Notes: generated from the letters alone by a model not told the origin. DNA of 64,000 bases from Delphinus delphis (GCF_949987515.2 NC_082687.1:116727838-116791837), one strand, 5' to 3'. Shown: positions 16,810 to 29,964, numbered from the stretch's first letter. Translations and numbers: made by a program.

Positions 16810-17634
16810 GTAAGTACTTTGAGTTATTCTCCAAATAAATAATGAAAAATGACAGGGCAAATGACAAAGAGGCCAGGGTTTTGGTGGTTATCAGCCAATC
16901 AAGATGAAGTTTCAGTTCTAAAACAGTAGTTAAAAACTAAATGGAACCACATCTAGTAATGGGGGCAAACTAATTCTACAAGTAGTAATGACATGAGGAC
17001 CTTAGGGAAGAGCCGAGGAAGTGCTCTAGCAAACCCTCCTCTGCGTTGGAAAGTGATCAAAAATTAGAGATTCTTGCTTTTATGCAGAGTAAGATTTTTC
17101 ACCTATAAAACTCTCCAGTTCCCAATGGGACCAGTTTTCCATTTAGGTGACTATTCTATTTTTTTCTTATTTAAAATAAAAGTAGAAGCAAAATGGGAGA
17201 GGAATTAGATAAGCAAATAGGGTCACTGTTGGAACATTCACATTAGATCTTATCTTGCTGCATCTCAGGCCAGGGCAGAGCAGCCTGTTTTATTGGGCTA
17301 CTGTTCTTCCTCCTTTACTTCTTAATACTAGGGTGCCAGCTCCCAAATAAACCATTTGTACATATTTCTGCTTGAGGCCAGTGTTACAAAGTTGCATAGA
17401 AAACGAACTAACTGAAGTAAGGTGTATAAGGAAAAGAAGGGATTTTTATTTCCCTTCTGAAGATCACTGACATAAAAAGTAAAGCTGTATTGATTTATAG
17501 TAAATTTGTCCCTGATGTTAGCAATATTCAAGATGAAAAAAAATGTAATTTTCCAAATGTGAAAAAAATTCTATCAGCATAAAAGTTAGATAAGAGAGGA
17601 ATAAAGAGAATAAAATTTGAAAGACCTCTCTCTT

Positions 17635-17923
17635 TTTTTTTTTTCATTTTAACATCTTTATTGGAGTATAATTGCTTTACAATGGTATGTTAGTTTCAGC
17701 TTCACAACAAAATGAATCAGTTATATATATACATATGTTCCCGTATCTCTTCCCGCTTGCGTCTCCCTCCCTCCCACCCTCCCTATCCCACCCCTCCAGG
17801 CAGTCACAAAGCACCGAGCTGATCTCCCTGTGCTATGCGGCTGCTTCCCACTAGCTATCTACCTTACGTTCGGTAGTGTATATATGTCCATGCTACTCTC
17901 TCACTTTGTCACCGTTTACCCTT
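17635..17923 (-). repeat. L1 3' end, antisense, 5'-truncated
   Basis: Poly-T start followed by 'atctttattggagtataatt', 'tgaatcagttatatatatac', 'ccctgtgctatgcggctgct' and 'atgtccatgctactctctca'. The target-site duplication aagacctctctctt (17621-17634) and aagacccctctctt (17924-17937) differs at one base. About 290 bases of a 5'-truncated L1. Confidence 0.92.
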
Positions 17924-20900
17924 AAGACCCCTCTCTTGACATTAATTTTACAGGTCTTGCAAGTAAAATTTCAGATATTTTTCATTATCTACTGGTATTC
18001 AATAGCTATCTATTTCTCAGCTCCTAGAAAATGAGATAGAAGTAAGAGTAACTCATCTTTGGGCAAAATCAAGATGTCTATCCAAAACTCACCATAGTTT
18101 GAAGTTAATAAACTTCTTCATACCCCCCAAAAATATAAATAATTCTGAGTTATATATCAGAAATAATCTGGTTCTTCTAACTTTTCTATTCTTAACAAAT
18201 GGAAGTATCTTTGGAATCATCTCATATTGTTTTGTTCTCTTTTTTTATCAATTCAGCCACTAATACACAGGCAAAAGAATTAAACTAATGCCTAATGATG
18301 AACTGAAAATTCAGTTAAAATATTCTTAATATGGTAACATTTTCATCAATAATTTTAAGATTCTTTAATCTATAAAATTCTGATGTTTTATATTTCCTTT
18401 CATCATAGAGCAACTGTGAACAAGTAATCATCTATTTGATTTTTTTAACCAATAGTTGCTTTGGCACTTAAGAAATTCCTGGTGGTATTGTAATTCCAAA
18501 ACTTTCTAAACCAAATTAGTTTTATTTACCATGGAAGAAATTCAAAATAAGATCATTCATGTTCAGTAGATTTACAATAAATATTATATCTTTTACTAAT
18601 TAAACACCAAAGTATTTTCTTAATTGAGAAAAGATCTTGTGGTAAAGCTTATGTTATTCTTGGATACTGATTTGGACTAAACTAACTGAACAAACTCTTT
18701 AAACGTTTAGTAAACCTTGCTACTTTTCAGGCCTTTATCAATAACATTTGGCGATTTTGTTTGTCTTGCTGAGGAGATCCACAGGGAATAAAGGGAAGAA
18801 AAAACTACACGAACTTGTTCTTTTCTGATTCAGAAAACTTTCAGTAGACAGTTACTTTCAGATAAATGCTGGTATTCAAAATAAATGACAGGTCTTTTTA
18901 GACACCATAAGACATGCAAGGAATCCAAATTAACTTCATCTGGCATGTGAACCATGATTTTTGGAAACAACTGTAGTTCCCTAGAGATTTGTGGTTTAAG
19001 AAGCCCACTTCTAGACTCAGCCCAAGTCTTACCCAAGGAAAGATTACTATCATTAGCTAGTGATGTTTGCTTTGCAGAACAGAGTGAGGAGTAGTGGTTT
19101 GTTTCCTATGAATTCTCCATCCCAAAATTAAATGTTTAGATAAAGTTTGTATTAAAATTAAGAAAGGTCCAGATGCAGTTAGGCATACTAGTAATTTGGC
19201 AGATGACACTCTCCTTAGGCCAGAATGAGGATGAGAAACCCTTGATGGAATCGAAGCTGCAAGAAAGATGAGAATTTTAATTATAGTGGATTTGAAAGAT
19301 AGCCGTTGTGGGCTTTAGTAATACTCCAGGCCTCGATCAGAAGTATCATTTTCTGAGAATGCTGAATGAGTTTGCTGTTTACTTCAAAAAGGTAGATGTG
19401 CATTAGAAATATACATATGGCTTTTAAATATATTCAAATATATTTGAATGAGTTGAAAATGAAAATATAAGCAGGATTTTATTTAATGTGCTTCTAAATT
19501 TTCTTCCTATATGTCAACATAATATCAAGGTATTCCAATAACTTTTACCAGTATTGTGGTGAGAGGTGGTTACAACGAAGTATCTCTCAGAGTTAAACTA
19601 GAATAAATCACAGCAAAGATAAGTATGTTCCTTAAACAGAGTACCTCTCTGGCCTGAAATGTTCTACTGTTACCAAAGTATTTTTCACTGCTAAAGAAAA
19701 AAGTGTCAACCTTGGAAATTTAATACAAAGAGCTTCAAAGACAATGTTAGCACTGCATAAGAGAGAGAAAACCTTGGCCTTTTCCAAATGAGTATTTCCA
19801 GTGTCACAGGCCACACACCTTGGATGTGGGTTGGATGCAGAGATTTTATTAGACGCTGAGGTCCAGGTGCATTTGAGAGGTGGGCCCATCAGGCTATCTG
19901 AGCCTGGGACCACTAAGAATTCAATTCTTCTAATTCCCTTTCTGATTCTAAACTCAGCCAGCAACTGCCTGAATATAGTTTGCTTTCCTATATAAATCCT
20001 ACTATAGGAAAAGAATATGTCCATCATAAGAACTCATACTCACTAGAACAGTAATTTGCAGCACAATTTTATAAATCTTTCAGTTGGTGAATACTTCCCA
20101 CTTAACCTGACAACCAGGAGAGGACCCTCCAATTGTATATATTTTAATATGTCAGTTCCTCTATAATGTATAATTCTCCATTTTAAACTAATGGATGAAA
20201 TTTTGTTTTTATTTATCAGTTTCAATTGTCTTTGCTAATTTGATTCTGCCCCCCAGAAATGGACACCGTGTGTCAGTGTACTGAATCAGGTGTTGGAGCA
20301 CATCAGGCTAAGTAACAGGCCCTGAAGTGTTTGTTGATTAGTTCAGGAAGGTAATGAATTACCTTATGGATCTACCAGGGGAGAGAGCCACTAGAACTAC
20401 CCCAGAGTCACTGTTAGCTATAGACGCACAAGCACAAAATTTCTACACAAACATGTAATACACCCACACACAATATTCTTGATCAATTCATAATGCTCCA
20501 AGTACCCTTGTATATGCTTTAAAAAATAGTGAGAAAGAGTCTACTTACTTTACATACCTACATAAAATAATATATAGATGGGTACTAAGAACTAAAACTT
20601 ATGAAGATGACAAAAAAATATTAATTCACAGTGACTGCACCTGCCCTCAATAAACAGAACCCTATAAATTTATGACATATATACTTATACAAAAAAAAAA
20701 CCAAACCACTACTAAAGAGTATATTGTCCATTTTAAAGTGAGTTTCCAGTTCCACCTATCTTAGGTAAATGTGATAATACTTAAGTAGTGTGACAAACAG
20801 AATAGTTCTGAATTAGACATGATTGTTCCTCTTTTGGGAGCCATATTATATTCTGTTGCTCTGAAAAAGGATGTCCCCTCCCTTCTCCAGTGTTCTTATT

Positions 20901-21669
20901 TCTAATTACAAAATGTCTGAGTCTTTGCTTACGCTCTTGTTCAATAAACAGACTCTAGGTATTGAGTCCCTAACAGCCGATATCTGTGCCTCCCTCCAAC
21001 ATGCTTGATAATAAAGTCAGTGCTTACTTTACTTATTAATCCAGAACAGTTGTGGATTGCCACAAGATTCATGCTCTTACCACACTTGTTTGGAATTCAA
21101 GTGGAGCAAATCCCTGACAGCATAGCAATATTATACTTCCTTCATCAAACTGTTAAACATCCCATACAAACAGTGGCTAATCCCCTTATGCCCATGTTTC
21201 ATTAAACACTTTTTGTCTCTATTGTTTCTCAATTTGATATAGCATCTATCCACCATACCCTCCATACCCTCCTACCCAAATCCCTGAAAGCTAAATCTAA
21301 ATTGTATTTCTCTAATTACAATTACACATGGTGAGTAGAATTGACTATTTCAAACTGGGTAACACATGAGTGAATTACAATGAAAGTAAAACAACAGAAT
21401 TCATACAAGATAACTTGTATAAATAGAAATTAACCCACACTGAAATTTTTTTAAAAACTATAATTTACATGTATATGGCTTATGTGTGCTTATCTATAGA
21501 ATTCATCTAAAAGAAAACAGCTTTTTTTCTTAATGGGAAATTTTATGTTTCTTTCTTTTCTTATTTACTAATCCTGGAAAACATTGTGATAACAGAAAAC
21601 TCTTTATTGAAAAATAAATGCTAATAATAACAACAACTTTGGATAGTAGAAAAATAATTCCTGAACATG

Positions 21670-21815
21670 TCTAATAATGAGTATTACCTGGGACAACTGA
21701 TTAAAAAAAGTCCAGACTTAATGCATCAGAACCTGCAGGGGACAGTTTGGGGACCTGCATACTTATCATGAGCTTTAGGTGATTCTTATGATCAGGCAAA
21801 TTTGGGAAATACTGC
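21670..21815 (+). repeat. MER5A-like hAT relic
   Basis: Reads like a MER5A copy: 'attacctgggacaactgatt', 'gcatcagaacctgcagggga' and 'gctttaggtgattcttatga'. Diverged; ends approximate. Confidence 0.55.
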
Positions 21816-22029
21816 AGAGAAAGAAAATGGAGAAATAATTTTGGTAATCGAAGATTACCAAAGACTGCTATAGAAATTGTGGACCTATGGTCAAGGTATC
21901 AGAATTGAAAATGAGTCCAAATCTGCAGTAAGATTTGTTTAAAAACCAGTGAGAATGAATGTTTTTTCTTAATGACCAGAGAACTCTAGCTTGAACTGGA
22001 GTTTAAAATAGAGGTAACTCCTGTTTATC

Positions 22030-22270
22030 CTTTAAGGATGGCTTAAGGGTCACTTTCCTCAGGAAACATTCTCTGCTCTGGTTTAGAAGTACCTTCTTGT
22101 GTTCCCATAGCATCCTCTGCCGACTCTTCCTAAGTACCTACTACCTTGCATTGTGACTGTGGGTTTGCTGTTAGGCTCTTTGCTTCTTGTGGCAGAAAAT
22201 GTGTCTTTCATCTCCAAAATCATCCCAGTGCCTAAACATGATGCCTTATACCTAGTTTTTATTTAACACA
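22030..22270 (+). repeat. L2 3' end
   Basis: L2 3' pattern: 'cttcttgtgttcccatagca', 'gcattgtgactgtgggtttg', 'cttgtggcagaaaatgtgtc', 'tcccagtgcctaaacatgat'. Confidence 0.55.
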
Positions 22271-23194
22271 TATTAAGGAAGAGAAACTGACTTTTCTAAT
22301 GGCCTGATACCAAAAACAAACACAATAAATCTGAAAGGAAAGGACATCTGGGTCCTGGTAAGATAATTCTTGAATCAAAAGCATAAGTAAAACCTGTATC
22401 ATGAGTTAGATGGGGCTGAATTATGTACTATTGTGTACTGCTCTTCACATACGTAGTTGTCTCTTCCGTATAAGATTTGTTTTCATTGAGTTCCTCTGGC
22501 TGTAAGAACTAGAGACCCACTCAAGTTACCTCAAATAATGGAAGTGTGGGACTCCAGAATGCTGAGTCCAAGGCAGTTTCAGGGCCCATAAAATGAGAAT
22601 TACTGATCTTGATCTTGCCTTAGTGCTTTAATACAACACAACAGGTGCTTTTCACGTGTCTTGAGTGTCTCGTTTTTCTACTACTGACTATATATTACAT
22701 GTCTGCCTCAAAAGTGCTGCTTGCTTTATGGCTTCTGTGCCCTCATTAATTAATTTCACACGTGACCCAATGTGACTGCATCAAGTGTTTTCCATACAAC
22801 ATTCAGCTTCAATTCTAACTCGCTAATTTTCTCATCCTCTTGTGGTGTCGCAGATCAAATTCCCAAGCAAGGGAATCTATTTGTCCCAGCTTACTTTTCT
22901 GAGTCAGCCAATATCAGCCCTGGCCTGTTGTGAACTGAGTGCTCCTGGCTATGGGCACCCCACAACGACCTCCAATCTCCATTCTACACTATGACTGGGC
23001 AATGGGCTGCCTAAGGGCTATCCTTTCAGCAAAAGCTTGGAAGAGGCAGGTACTATGACTGCTGTCTAGCCTGAATCTGAATCCTGTGGGAATAGTCAGT
23101 ATGTCTCAGCCAATTCCAGAGATTTGGGAGTAAGCTAAACCTTTTTGGAGAAGGCCTAAAGATTAATTTTGAAGCTTGTAAAGTCTAAGTGAGT

Positions 23195-23375
23195 AGTTCT
23201 GTTAGATATAGGACCAATTAATTTCATTCATCATTTTACTGTCTATCTTGCTTCTAGAATGCAAGTTCCAAGACAGCATGTACGTCTTGTGTTTTATTTA
23301 CTCTATATCTTCAAACTAAGAAGAGTTCCTGGCATGTCGCAGGTGCTAACAAAATATTTCATAAGTGGATGAATG
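23195..23375 (+). repeat. L2 3' end
   Basis: L2 3' pattern 'gcttctagaatgcaagttcc', 'tcctggcatgtcgcaggtgc' and a terminal 'aagtggatgaatgaa'. Confidence 0.6.
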
Positions 23376-23379
23376 AAGT

Positions 23380-23685
23380 TAAATGTCCAACAACAGGGGT
23401 GGGAATATTAAAAGAGCAAATTATGTTCCCCCCATAGTGGAATACATTCAGCCATTAAAAAACACATTGTATAATAATTTTTGATGACATGGGAAACAGT
23501 CATGATATATTCAGTGAAAAAGTATGTTGTTAGAAAATTAGATGCAAGCATGGAAATAAACTAGAAGGAATTCAGCTGAATGTTAGCAATGGTTGCCCTA
23601 GATAACAGGATTAAAGATGATTTTCTTTGTCACGTTTGTCTGATTTTTATAATATGTCTACATTGAATGTCTATTACTCTTAAAA
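23380..23685 (+). repeat. Old L1 3' segment, sense
   Basis: L1 ORF2-end/3'-UTR pattern: 'aaatgtccaacaacagggg', 'tagtggaatacattcagcca', 'aaaaagtatgttgttagaaa', ending in the (AC)n tract that follows. Diverged. Confidence 0.65.
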
Positions 23686-23686
23686 C

Positions 23687-23689
<3 letters not shown>

Positions 23690-23733
<44 letters not shown>
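23690..23733. repeat. (AC)n microsatellite, about 21 units
   Basis: Uninterrupted AC dinucleotides from 23691 to 23732, directly after the 3' end of an L1 relic. Confidence 0.98.
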
Positions 23734-23735
<2 letters not shown>

Positions 23736-24703
23736 GCTACATTAACAATAATAAAGAATTATCTAACACTAACAGTGAAGGACGTAAAATGCAATTATTT
23801 ATTTAGTGATATATCAGGGGTAGAATTAGTATTTACTCAGCTCCAGTTGTTCCCTATCTGTCTCGTATATCACCTAACACCTACCTCACTGCATGGTTAT
23901 TTGTGTACATATACATCATTTCTCCTATATGAGGGGGCATTCTTGCAGAATTATCTGTGTGTGTTTCATTTTTGTGCTTCCCATGGTGTCTAGATCAATG
24001 TTTTAAATCTAATAAATGGTCACTAAATGTTTTTTAAATGACTGACTAAATGTAAGAAGTTATGTTTTAGGGGCATCACTTGACTTATGGCCTATCCAAA
24101 TGTGAATAATAACAAGCCTGGTTTTAACAAAACTACATTCTGGTAGATTCTCTGCTTTCAAGAGAGTGAAATTCAGGATCCAGGAAATTTTTAAGTGGCC
24201 CCAAACATTTGGCAGGTTTTTACAAGTGATGATGAATTAGCCTGACATGGAACAATGGACAAGTAAAGCTGGAAAGAACCACAAAATTCATCTACTCAGT
24301 CACCTAATTTTAGGCTCAAGGTCACTCCTGTATTTTTCTGTTGAGAACCCAGCCTTCCTGACTCTGAGTTTGGTGCTTCTACCACTACAACATGCTGCTT
24401 CTGCACTCCTGGGTAAATTGGCCTTAATGTGATGCACATTACCTGTTAATGTGACTCAGTTACCTGGTACCAGGAAAATGTGCAAATGGTTTAAAATTTC
24501 TGGCTATTATTTAGAAAAAGCAACCCATCTCCATATTGAGTAAAAAATAAGTGCTTTTGAAAAAAAAGCTATAATAAGCAGTTATAGCTAAGGGAAAATG
24601 TCAAATGTACTTTTAAAGAACTATGAATAATAAGCTATGTATTTTTTATCTTAAAACAATAAATCTTATTGATGTTACTTATATATTGATAAGACTTTTA
24701 AAC

Positions 24704-24733
24704 ATTTTTTTGTTTTTTATTTTATTTTTTATT
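24704..24733 (-). repeat. T-rich insert flanked by a 12-bp direct repeat
   Basis: A 30-base T-rich segment sits between two exact copies of agacttttaaac (24692-24703 and 24734-24745). This is the structure expected of an insertion in which only the A-rich tail was copied (antisense). Confidence 0.6.
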
Positions 24734-25184
24734 AGACTTTTAAACTTGTAAAGCCAAAACACTTTATTTCATTTATTTCCTATTTTCCATATCAGCCCTA
24801 TTTTTCTATCAATGTTCTTCATGATTAACTATGGTTTTATATAATTACTTGCCACTGTGAGATTAAGAATATTATAAGAAAGCATGATTGTCTTGATTCT
24901 ACAGTTAAGAAAAATAGGAGTATGATAAACTCTCAAGCCATTGAGATGGATATTTTTAAGAAATTTAAGAAAATTGATATTAAGTTAAAGAAATGAATAT
25001 TATTTTTGTTTAATCCTTTCATAGTTTCACATAACTTATAGGATAAACAAACAAACAAAAAATCCTTCACTTGGAAAAAAAAATTAAGTCTGGCTCCTAC
25101 CCACCTTTATGGTCTCTTTTTTCAATAATCTCATATATGCACCTTTCAATCCATCCATACCGAAGAATTTGTAGTTCCCTAAAC

Positions 25185-25490
25185 AGGACCTGTTATCTTG
25201 TTCTGTGCCTTAGAGTGCTACTGCCCCAGGTTGGAATGCCTTCCAGCAAATCTGAGCTCGAAGGTCATCTTTTTACAGAAGACCTCTCCCAACTCTTCAG
25301 TTTCTCCTGTGTTCTCATAGCACCCAGGCATAACCATAACATAACTTGCCCCCAGTACTATAATCGGTTATCTTTCTCATCCAGTAGTTTGCGCATTCCT
25401 TGATAGAAAGCATCATGTCTTATTTATTTTGTAATCAAGATATATGCAAAATTTTAGCTCATAGTAGGCTCTCAATAAATGACAGTGCAT
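25185..25490 (+). repeat. L2 3' end
   Basis: L2 3' pattern: 'aggttggaatgccttccagc', 'gaagacctctcccaactctt', 'gtagtttgcgcattccttga', 'tcatagtaggctctcaataa'. The 110-codon frame at 25071-25403 is read-through of this repeat. Confidence 0.7.
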
Positions 25491-25654
25491 TAACTTGCCA
25501 TGCATGTTTGAAGGAAACACTTCCTTTGACGGAAGATCTATTTGCCTTGGAAATACTTATTCACAGAATCACTTGACTCAAGAGTTTGCATTATTGTGCT
25601 TTCATTTCTCCCAACATGGCATCCAGGGAGATCCTTTTGAAAGTCATTAAATTT

Positions 25655-26630
25655 ATGAAAAGATGGTCAGTTTCACTCATAGGAAGAAAAATCAAGGTTA
25701 AACATATTGAGATACCATTTCTTATCCATCATATTGCCAAAAATTCAAAAGATTGGTAAAATATTCTGTTAACAAGGCTGTGGGAAAACTGATATTCTCA
25801 TACATCCTAGTGGATATGCAACCCCTACTGAGGGAATGCAAAATGGTACAGCCGCTATGGAAAACAGTATGGAGTTTCCTCAAAAATTAAAAATAAGACT
25901 ACCATATGATCCACCAACCGTACTTCTGGATATCTGTCCAAAAGAATTGAAAACAGGATCTCAAAGAGATATTTGCCCTCCTATGTTTGTTGCAGCATTA
26001 TTCTCAATGGCCAAGAGGTAGAAACAACTTAGCTGTCCATTGACAGATGAATAAATAAAGAAAATATGGTACATATGTACAGTAGAATATTATTCAGCCT
26101 TAAAAAGGAAGGAAATCCTGTCATATGCTACAACATGAATGAAACTTGAAGACATTATATGCTAAGTGAAATAGGCCAGTCACAAAAGAACAATACTATA
26201 TGATTCCACTTGTTTGAGGTGTCTAAAGTGGTCACACTCATAGAAACAAAGGGCCTAGAGGGAGGGGAAAATGGGGAGCTGCTATTCAGTGGGTATAGAG
26301 TTCCAGCCATGCAAGATGAAAAAGCTCTAGACATGTACAGCATACTGTACTGTACATTTAAAAATTTTGCTGAGGGGCTTCCCTGGTGGCGCAGTGGTTG
26401 AGAGTCCGCCTGCCGATGCAGGGGACACGAGTTCGTGCCCCGGTCTGGGAAGATCCCACATGCCGCGGAGCGGCTGGGCCCGTGAGCCATGGCCGCTGAG
26501 CCTGCACATCCGGAGCCTGTGCTCCGCAACGGGAGAGGTCACAACAGTGAGAGGCCTGTGTACTGCAAAAAAAAAAAAAAAAAAATTTGCTGAGGGTAGA
26601 TTTCATGTTAATTTTTGCCACAAATGTTTT
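25655..26630 (+). repeat. L1 ORF2 end and 3'-UTR, sense, interrupted by a SINE
   Basis: Contains the C-terminal ORF2 region as a 61-codon open piece at 25836-26021 (KIRLPYDPPTVLLDICPK, VAALFSMAKR), then 'atggtacatatgtacagtag', 'tatgctaagtgaaataggcc' and an L1 3'-UTR. A SINE (26375-26580) splits its 3' end; the L1 resumes at 'tgctgagggtagatttcatg'. Diverged, not functional. Confidence 0.85.
26375..26580 (+). repeat. CHR-2-type SINE, short poly(A) form, nested in L1
   Basis: gggcttccctggtggcgcag head, A box tggcgcagtgg, B-box-like agttcgtgccc, poly(A) tail. The duplication aaaattttgctgag (26361-26374) and aaaaatttgctgag (26581-26594) comes from the host L1 3'-UTR, which orders the two events. 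Confidence 0.95.
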
Positions 26631-26631
26631 T

Positions 26632-28490
26632 TAAATTTTTATTGGAATATAGTTACTTTACAATGTTGTGTTAGTTTCTGCTGTACAGCAAAGTTAATCA
26701 GCTATATGTATACATATATCTCCGCTTTTTCAGATTTCCTTCCCATTTAGGTCACCACAGAGCACTGAGTAGAGTTCCCTGTGCTATACAGCAGGTTCTC
26801 ATTAGTTATCTATTTTATATATAGTATCAATAGTGTATATATGTCAATCCCAATCTCCCACCCAATTCATCCCACCCCCCATTCCCCCGCTTGGTGTCCG
26901 TACGTTTGTTCTCTACGTCTGTGTTTCTATTTCTGCTTTGCAAATAGGTTCATCGGTACCATTTTTCTAGATTCCACATATATGCATTAATATACCATAT
27001 TTGTTTTTCTCTTTCTGACTTACTTCACTCTGTATGACAGTCTCTAAGTCCATCCATGTCTCTGCAAATGACACAATTTCATTCCTTTTTATGGCTGAGT
27101 AACATTCCATTGTATACATGTACCACATCTTCTTTATCTATTCCTCTGTCGATGGACATTTAGGTCGCTTCCATCTCCTGGCTGCTGTAAATAATGCTGC
27201 CATGAATATTGGAGTGCATGTGTCTTTTGGAATTATGGTTTTCTCCAGGTGTATGCCCAGGAGTGGGATTGCTGGGTCATGTGGTAGTTCTACTTTTAGT
27301 TTTTTAAGGAACCTCCATACTGTTCTCCATAGTAGCTGTATCAATTTACATTCCCACCAACAGTGCAAGAGGGTTCCCTTTTCTCCATACCCTCTTCAGC
27401 ATTTATTGTTTGTAGATTTTTTGATGATGGCCATTCTGACCAGTGTGAGGTGATACCTCATTGTAGTTTTGATTTTCATTTCTCTAATAATTAGTGATGT
27501 TGAGCATCTTTTCATGTGCCTATTGGCCATCTGTATGTGTCCACATATAGACATTTCTCTTTGGAGAAATGTCTATTTAGGTCTCCCACCCATTTTTTGA
27601 TTGGGTTGTTTGGTTTTTTTGATACTGAGCTGCATGAGCTGTTTGTATATTTTGGAGATTAATCCCTTGTCAGTTGCTTCGTTTGCAAATATTTTCTCCC
27701 TCTCTGAGAGTTCTCTTTTCGTCTTTTTTGTGGTTTCCTTTGCTGTGCAAAAACTTTTAAGTTTAATTAGGTCCCACTTGTTTATTTTTGGTTTTATTTT
27801 CATTACTCTAGGAGGTGGGTCAAAAAAGATCTTGCTGTGATTTATGTCAAAGAGTGTTCTGCCTACGTTTTCCTCTAAGAATTTTATAGTGTCTGCCTTA
27901 CATTTAGGTCTTTAATCCATTTTGAGTTTATTTTTGTGTATGGTGTTAGGGAGTGTTCTAATTTCATTCTTTTACAGTGTAGCTGTCCAGTTTTCCCAGC
28001 ACCACTGATTGAAGAGGCTGTCTTTTCTCCACTGTATATTCTTGCCTCCTTTGTCATAGATTAGCTGACCATATGTGCGTGGGTTTATCTCTGGGCTTTG
28101 TATCCTGCTCCATTGATCTATATTTCTATTTTTGGGCCAGTACTATACTGTCTTGATAACTGTCTTGAGAGCTTTGTAGTGTATCTGAAGTCAGGGAGCC
28201 TGATTTCTCCAGATCTGTTTTTCTTTCTCAAGATTGCTTTGGCTATTCGGGGTCTTTTGTATTTCCATACAAGTTGTAAAATTTTTTGTTCTTTCTCTGT
28301 GAAAAATGCCATTGGTAATTTGATAGGGATTGCATTGAATCTGTAGATTGCTTTGGGTAGTGTAGTCATTTTCACAATATTGATTCTTCGAATCCAAGAG
28401 CATGGTATATCTCTCCATCTGTTTGTGTCATCTTTGATTTCTTTCATCAGTATCTTATAGTTTTTTGAGTACAGGTATTTTTTTTTAAAA
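26632..28490 (-). repeat. 5'-truncated L1: ORF2 C-terminus plus 3'-UTR
   Basis: About 1.85 kb of cetartiodactyl L1 antisense to NDST. The 3'-UTR is at the left (tttctgctgtacagcaaagt at about 26678). ORF2 is recognisable in broken frames: 28118-28558 ([40 protein letters not shown]), 27573-27803 ([20 protein letters not shown]) and 27138-27368 ([20 protein letters not shown]). Frameshifts separate the pieces, and no reverse transcriptase core or ORF1 is present, so it is dead. Confidence 0.93.
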
Positions 28491-28656
28491 AGTGAAAGAA
28501 CTTTAAAAAATACCTTTTTGTATTTTTGACAGTACATTTTAAACATGAATCTAATCATGAAGAAACAATCTCACAAGTCCCGAAATTGGTATATTCTATA
28601 AAACAAATGTTCTAGACTTTTCCAAAAATATATCATATTTAAAAAAATAAAGAAGG

Positions 28657-28976
28657 GATTCCCTGTGGGTGCAGTGGTTAAGAATCTGCCTGCCAATGCA
28701 GGGGACACGGGTTCGAGCTCTGGTCTGGGAAGATCCCACATGCTGCAGAGCAACTAAGCCCGTGTGCCACAACTACTGAGCCTGCACTCTAGAGCCCGCG
28801 AGCCACAACTACTGAAGCCTGTGCACCCAGAGCCCGTGCTCCACAACAAGAGAAGTCATTGCAATGAGAAGCCTTCACACCGCGACGAAGAGTAGCCCCT
28901 GCTTGCCTCCCCTAGAGAAAGCCCATGTGCAACAACGAAGACCCAACGCACCCAAAAATAAAATAAATAAAGTTAC
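28657..28976 (+). repeat. CHR-type SINE, long form
   Basis: Head gattccctgtgggtgcagtg, B box gggttcgagctc, the 'gccacaactactgagcctgc' module, 'aacgaagacccaacgcaccc', then an (AAAT)n tail. Perfect 16-bp duplication aaaaaaataaagaagg at 28641-28656 and 28977-28992. Confidence 0.94.
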
Positions 28977-29104
28977 AAAAAAATAAAGAAGGAGGATTAT
29001 TCTAGTTTAAAAGAAACTAAAAGCCATAATAACCTAATACAATTTATAATTCTTAAGCCTTCGTTGGATCCTCAATTTTTTTTTTAATATATCTGTAAGT
29101 ATCA

Positions 29105-29625
29105 TTTTTCTAGTTATTACTGCTGGGTAACAAAATACCCCAAAACACAATGGCTTAAAAAGAAAACAGCAATTATTTTCTTATCACTCATGATTTCTGT
29201 AGGTCAGAATTCAGCGAGGGCTGGACTGGGTGGTGATTCTGGCCTTCAGTGTCTCATGAGGTTGCAGTCAGATGGTGACTAGACCTGGAAAACCAGGCAA
29301 GGAGCTGGCAGGACATCTCTTCACAGTGTCTCAGGGCTTTTTCATGTGATCTCTCCCCAAGGGCTCCGAAGGGGCTTCCTCACAGCAGGAGGGCCTCAGG
29401 CAGTCACGTGGCTTTAGGGCTCATCAAGCATCAGAGCAACCAAGGCAGAAGCAGAACTGCCTGGATTCAGAAGTCACAGCAACATTTATGCTTCACGAAA
29501 GCCTGACCACATTCAAAGGGAGAATTAGATTCCATCTCTTTACGGGGAGTGACAAAGTTCTAGAAGAGAGAGAAATTGTGGGAGGCCATCTTTGGAAAAT
29601 ATAATTTACCACAGACAATTATGGA
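29105..29625 (+). repeat. Ancient interspersed repeat, family not assigned
   Basis: Starts 'attactgctgggtaacaaaa', then 'tttctgtaggtcagaattca', 'catgaggttgcagtcagatg', 'gcagtcacgtggctttaggg', 'ggagaattagattccatctc' and ends 'taatttaccaca'. A known widespread mammalian pattern that I cannot name with confidence. Confidence 0.55.
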
Positions 29626-29964
29626 ACAATTAGGGGAGTTTAAATATGGACTGCACAATAGATGATACTGAAATATGTCTTCCTAGGTGTGATGATATTT
29701 GATTTTACAGTAAAATGTATGTGCTCTTAGATGATGCATGCTAAGGGATTTAGTGGCAGTGCCCTGCTGTCTGCAACTTATTTTCAAGTGATTTAGCAAA
29801 ATAACAGGTATATTTAAGAGTGAAAGAAATAGAAAATGCAAAGCAAATGTAGTGAAATGTAAGGAACTGGAGAATAGGTGAAGGATATACAGATGTTCAC
29901 TGTCCTAATTTTTTGCTTTTCTATAGATTTATGACATGTTTTTCAAATATTTGAGTGAGAAATA

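Noticed and set aside
19632..20027. 131-codon minus-strand frame outside known repeats
   Set aside because: No recognisable domain, no plausible flanking splice sites or partner exons, and composition looks random; length is within chance for a 64-kb window.
28118..28558. 146-codon minus-strand frame, the longest in the window
   Set aside because: It is the C-terminal part of L1 ORF2 in a 5'-truncated, frameshifted element; annotated as a repeat, not a host gene.
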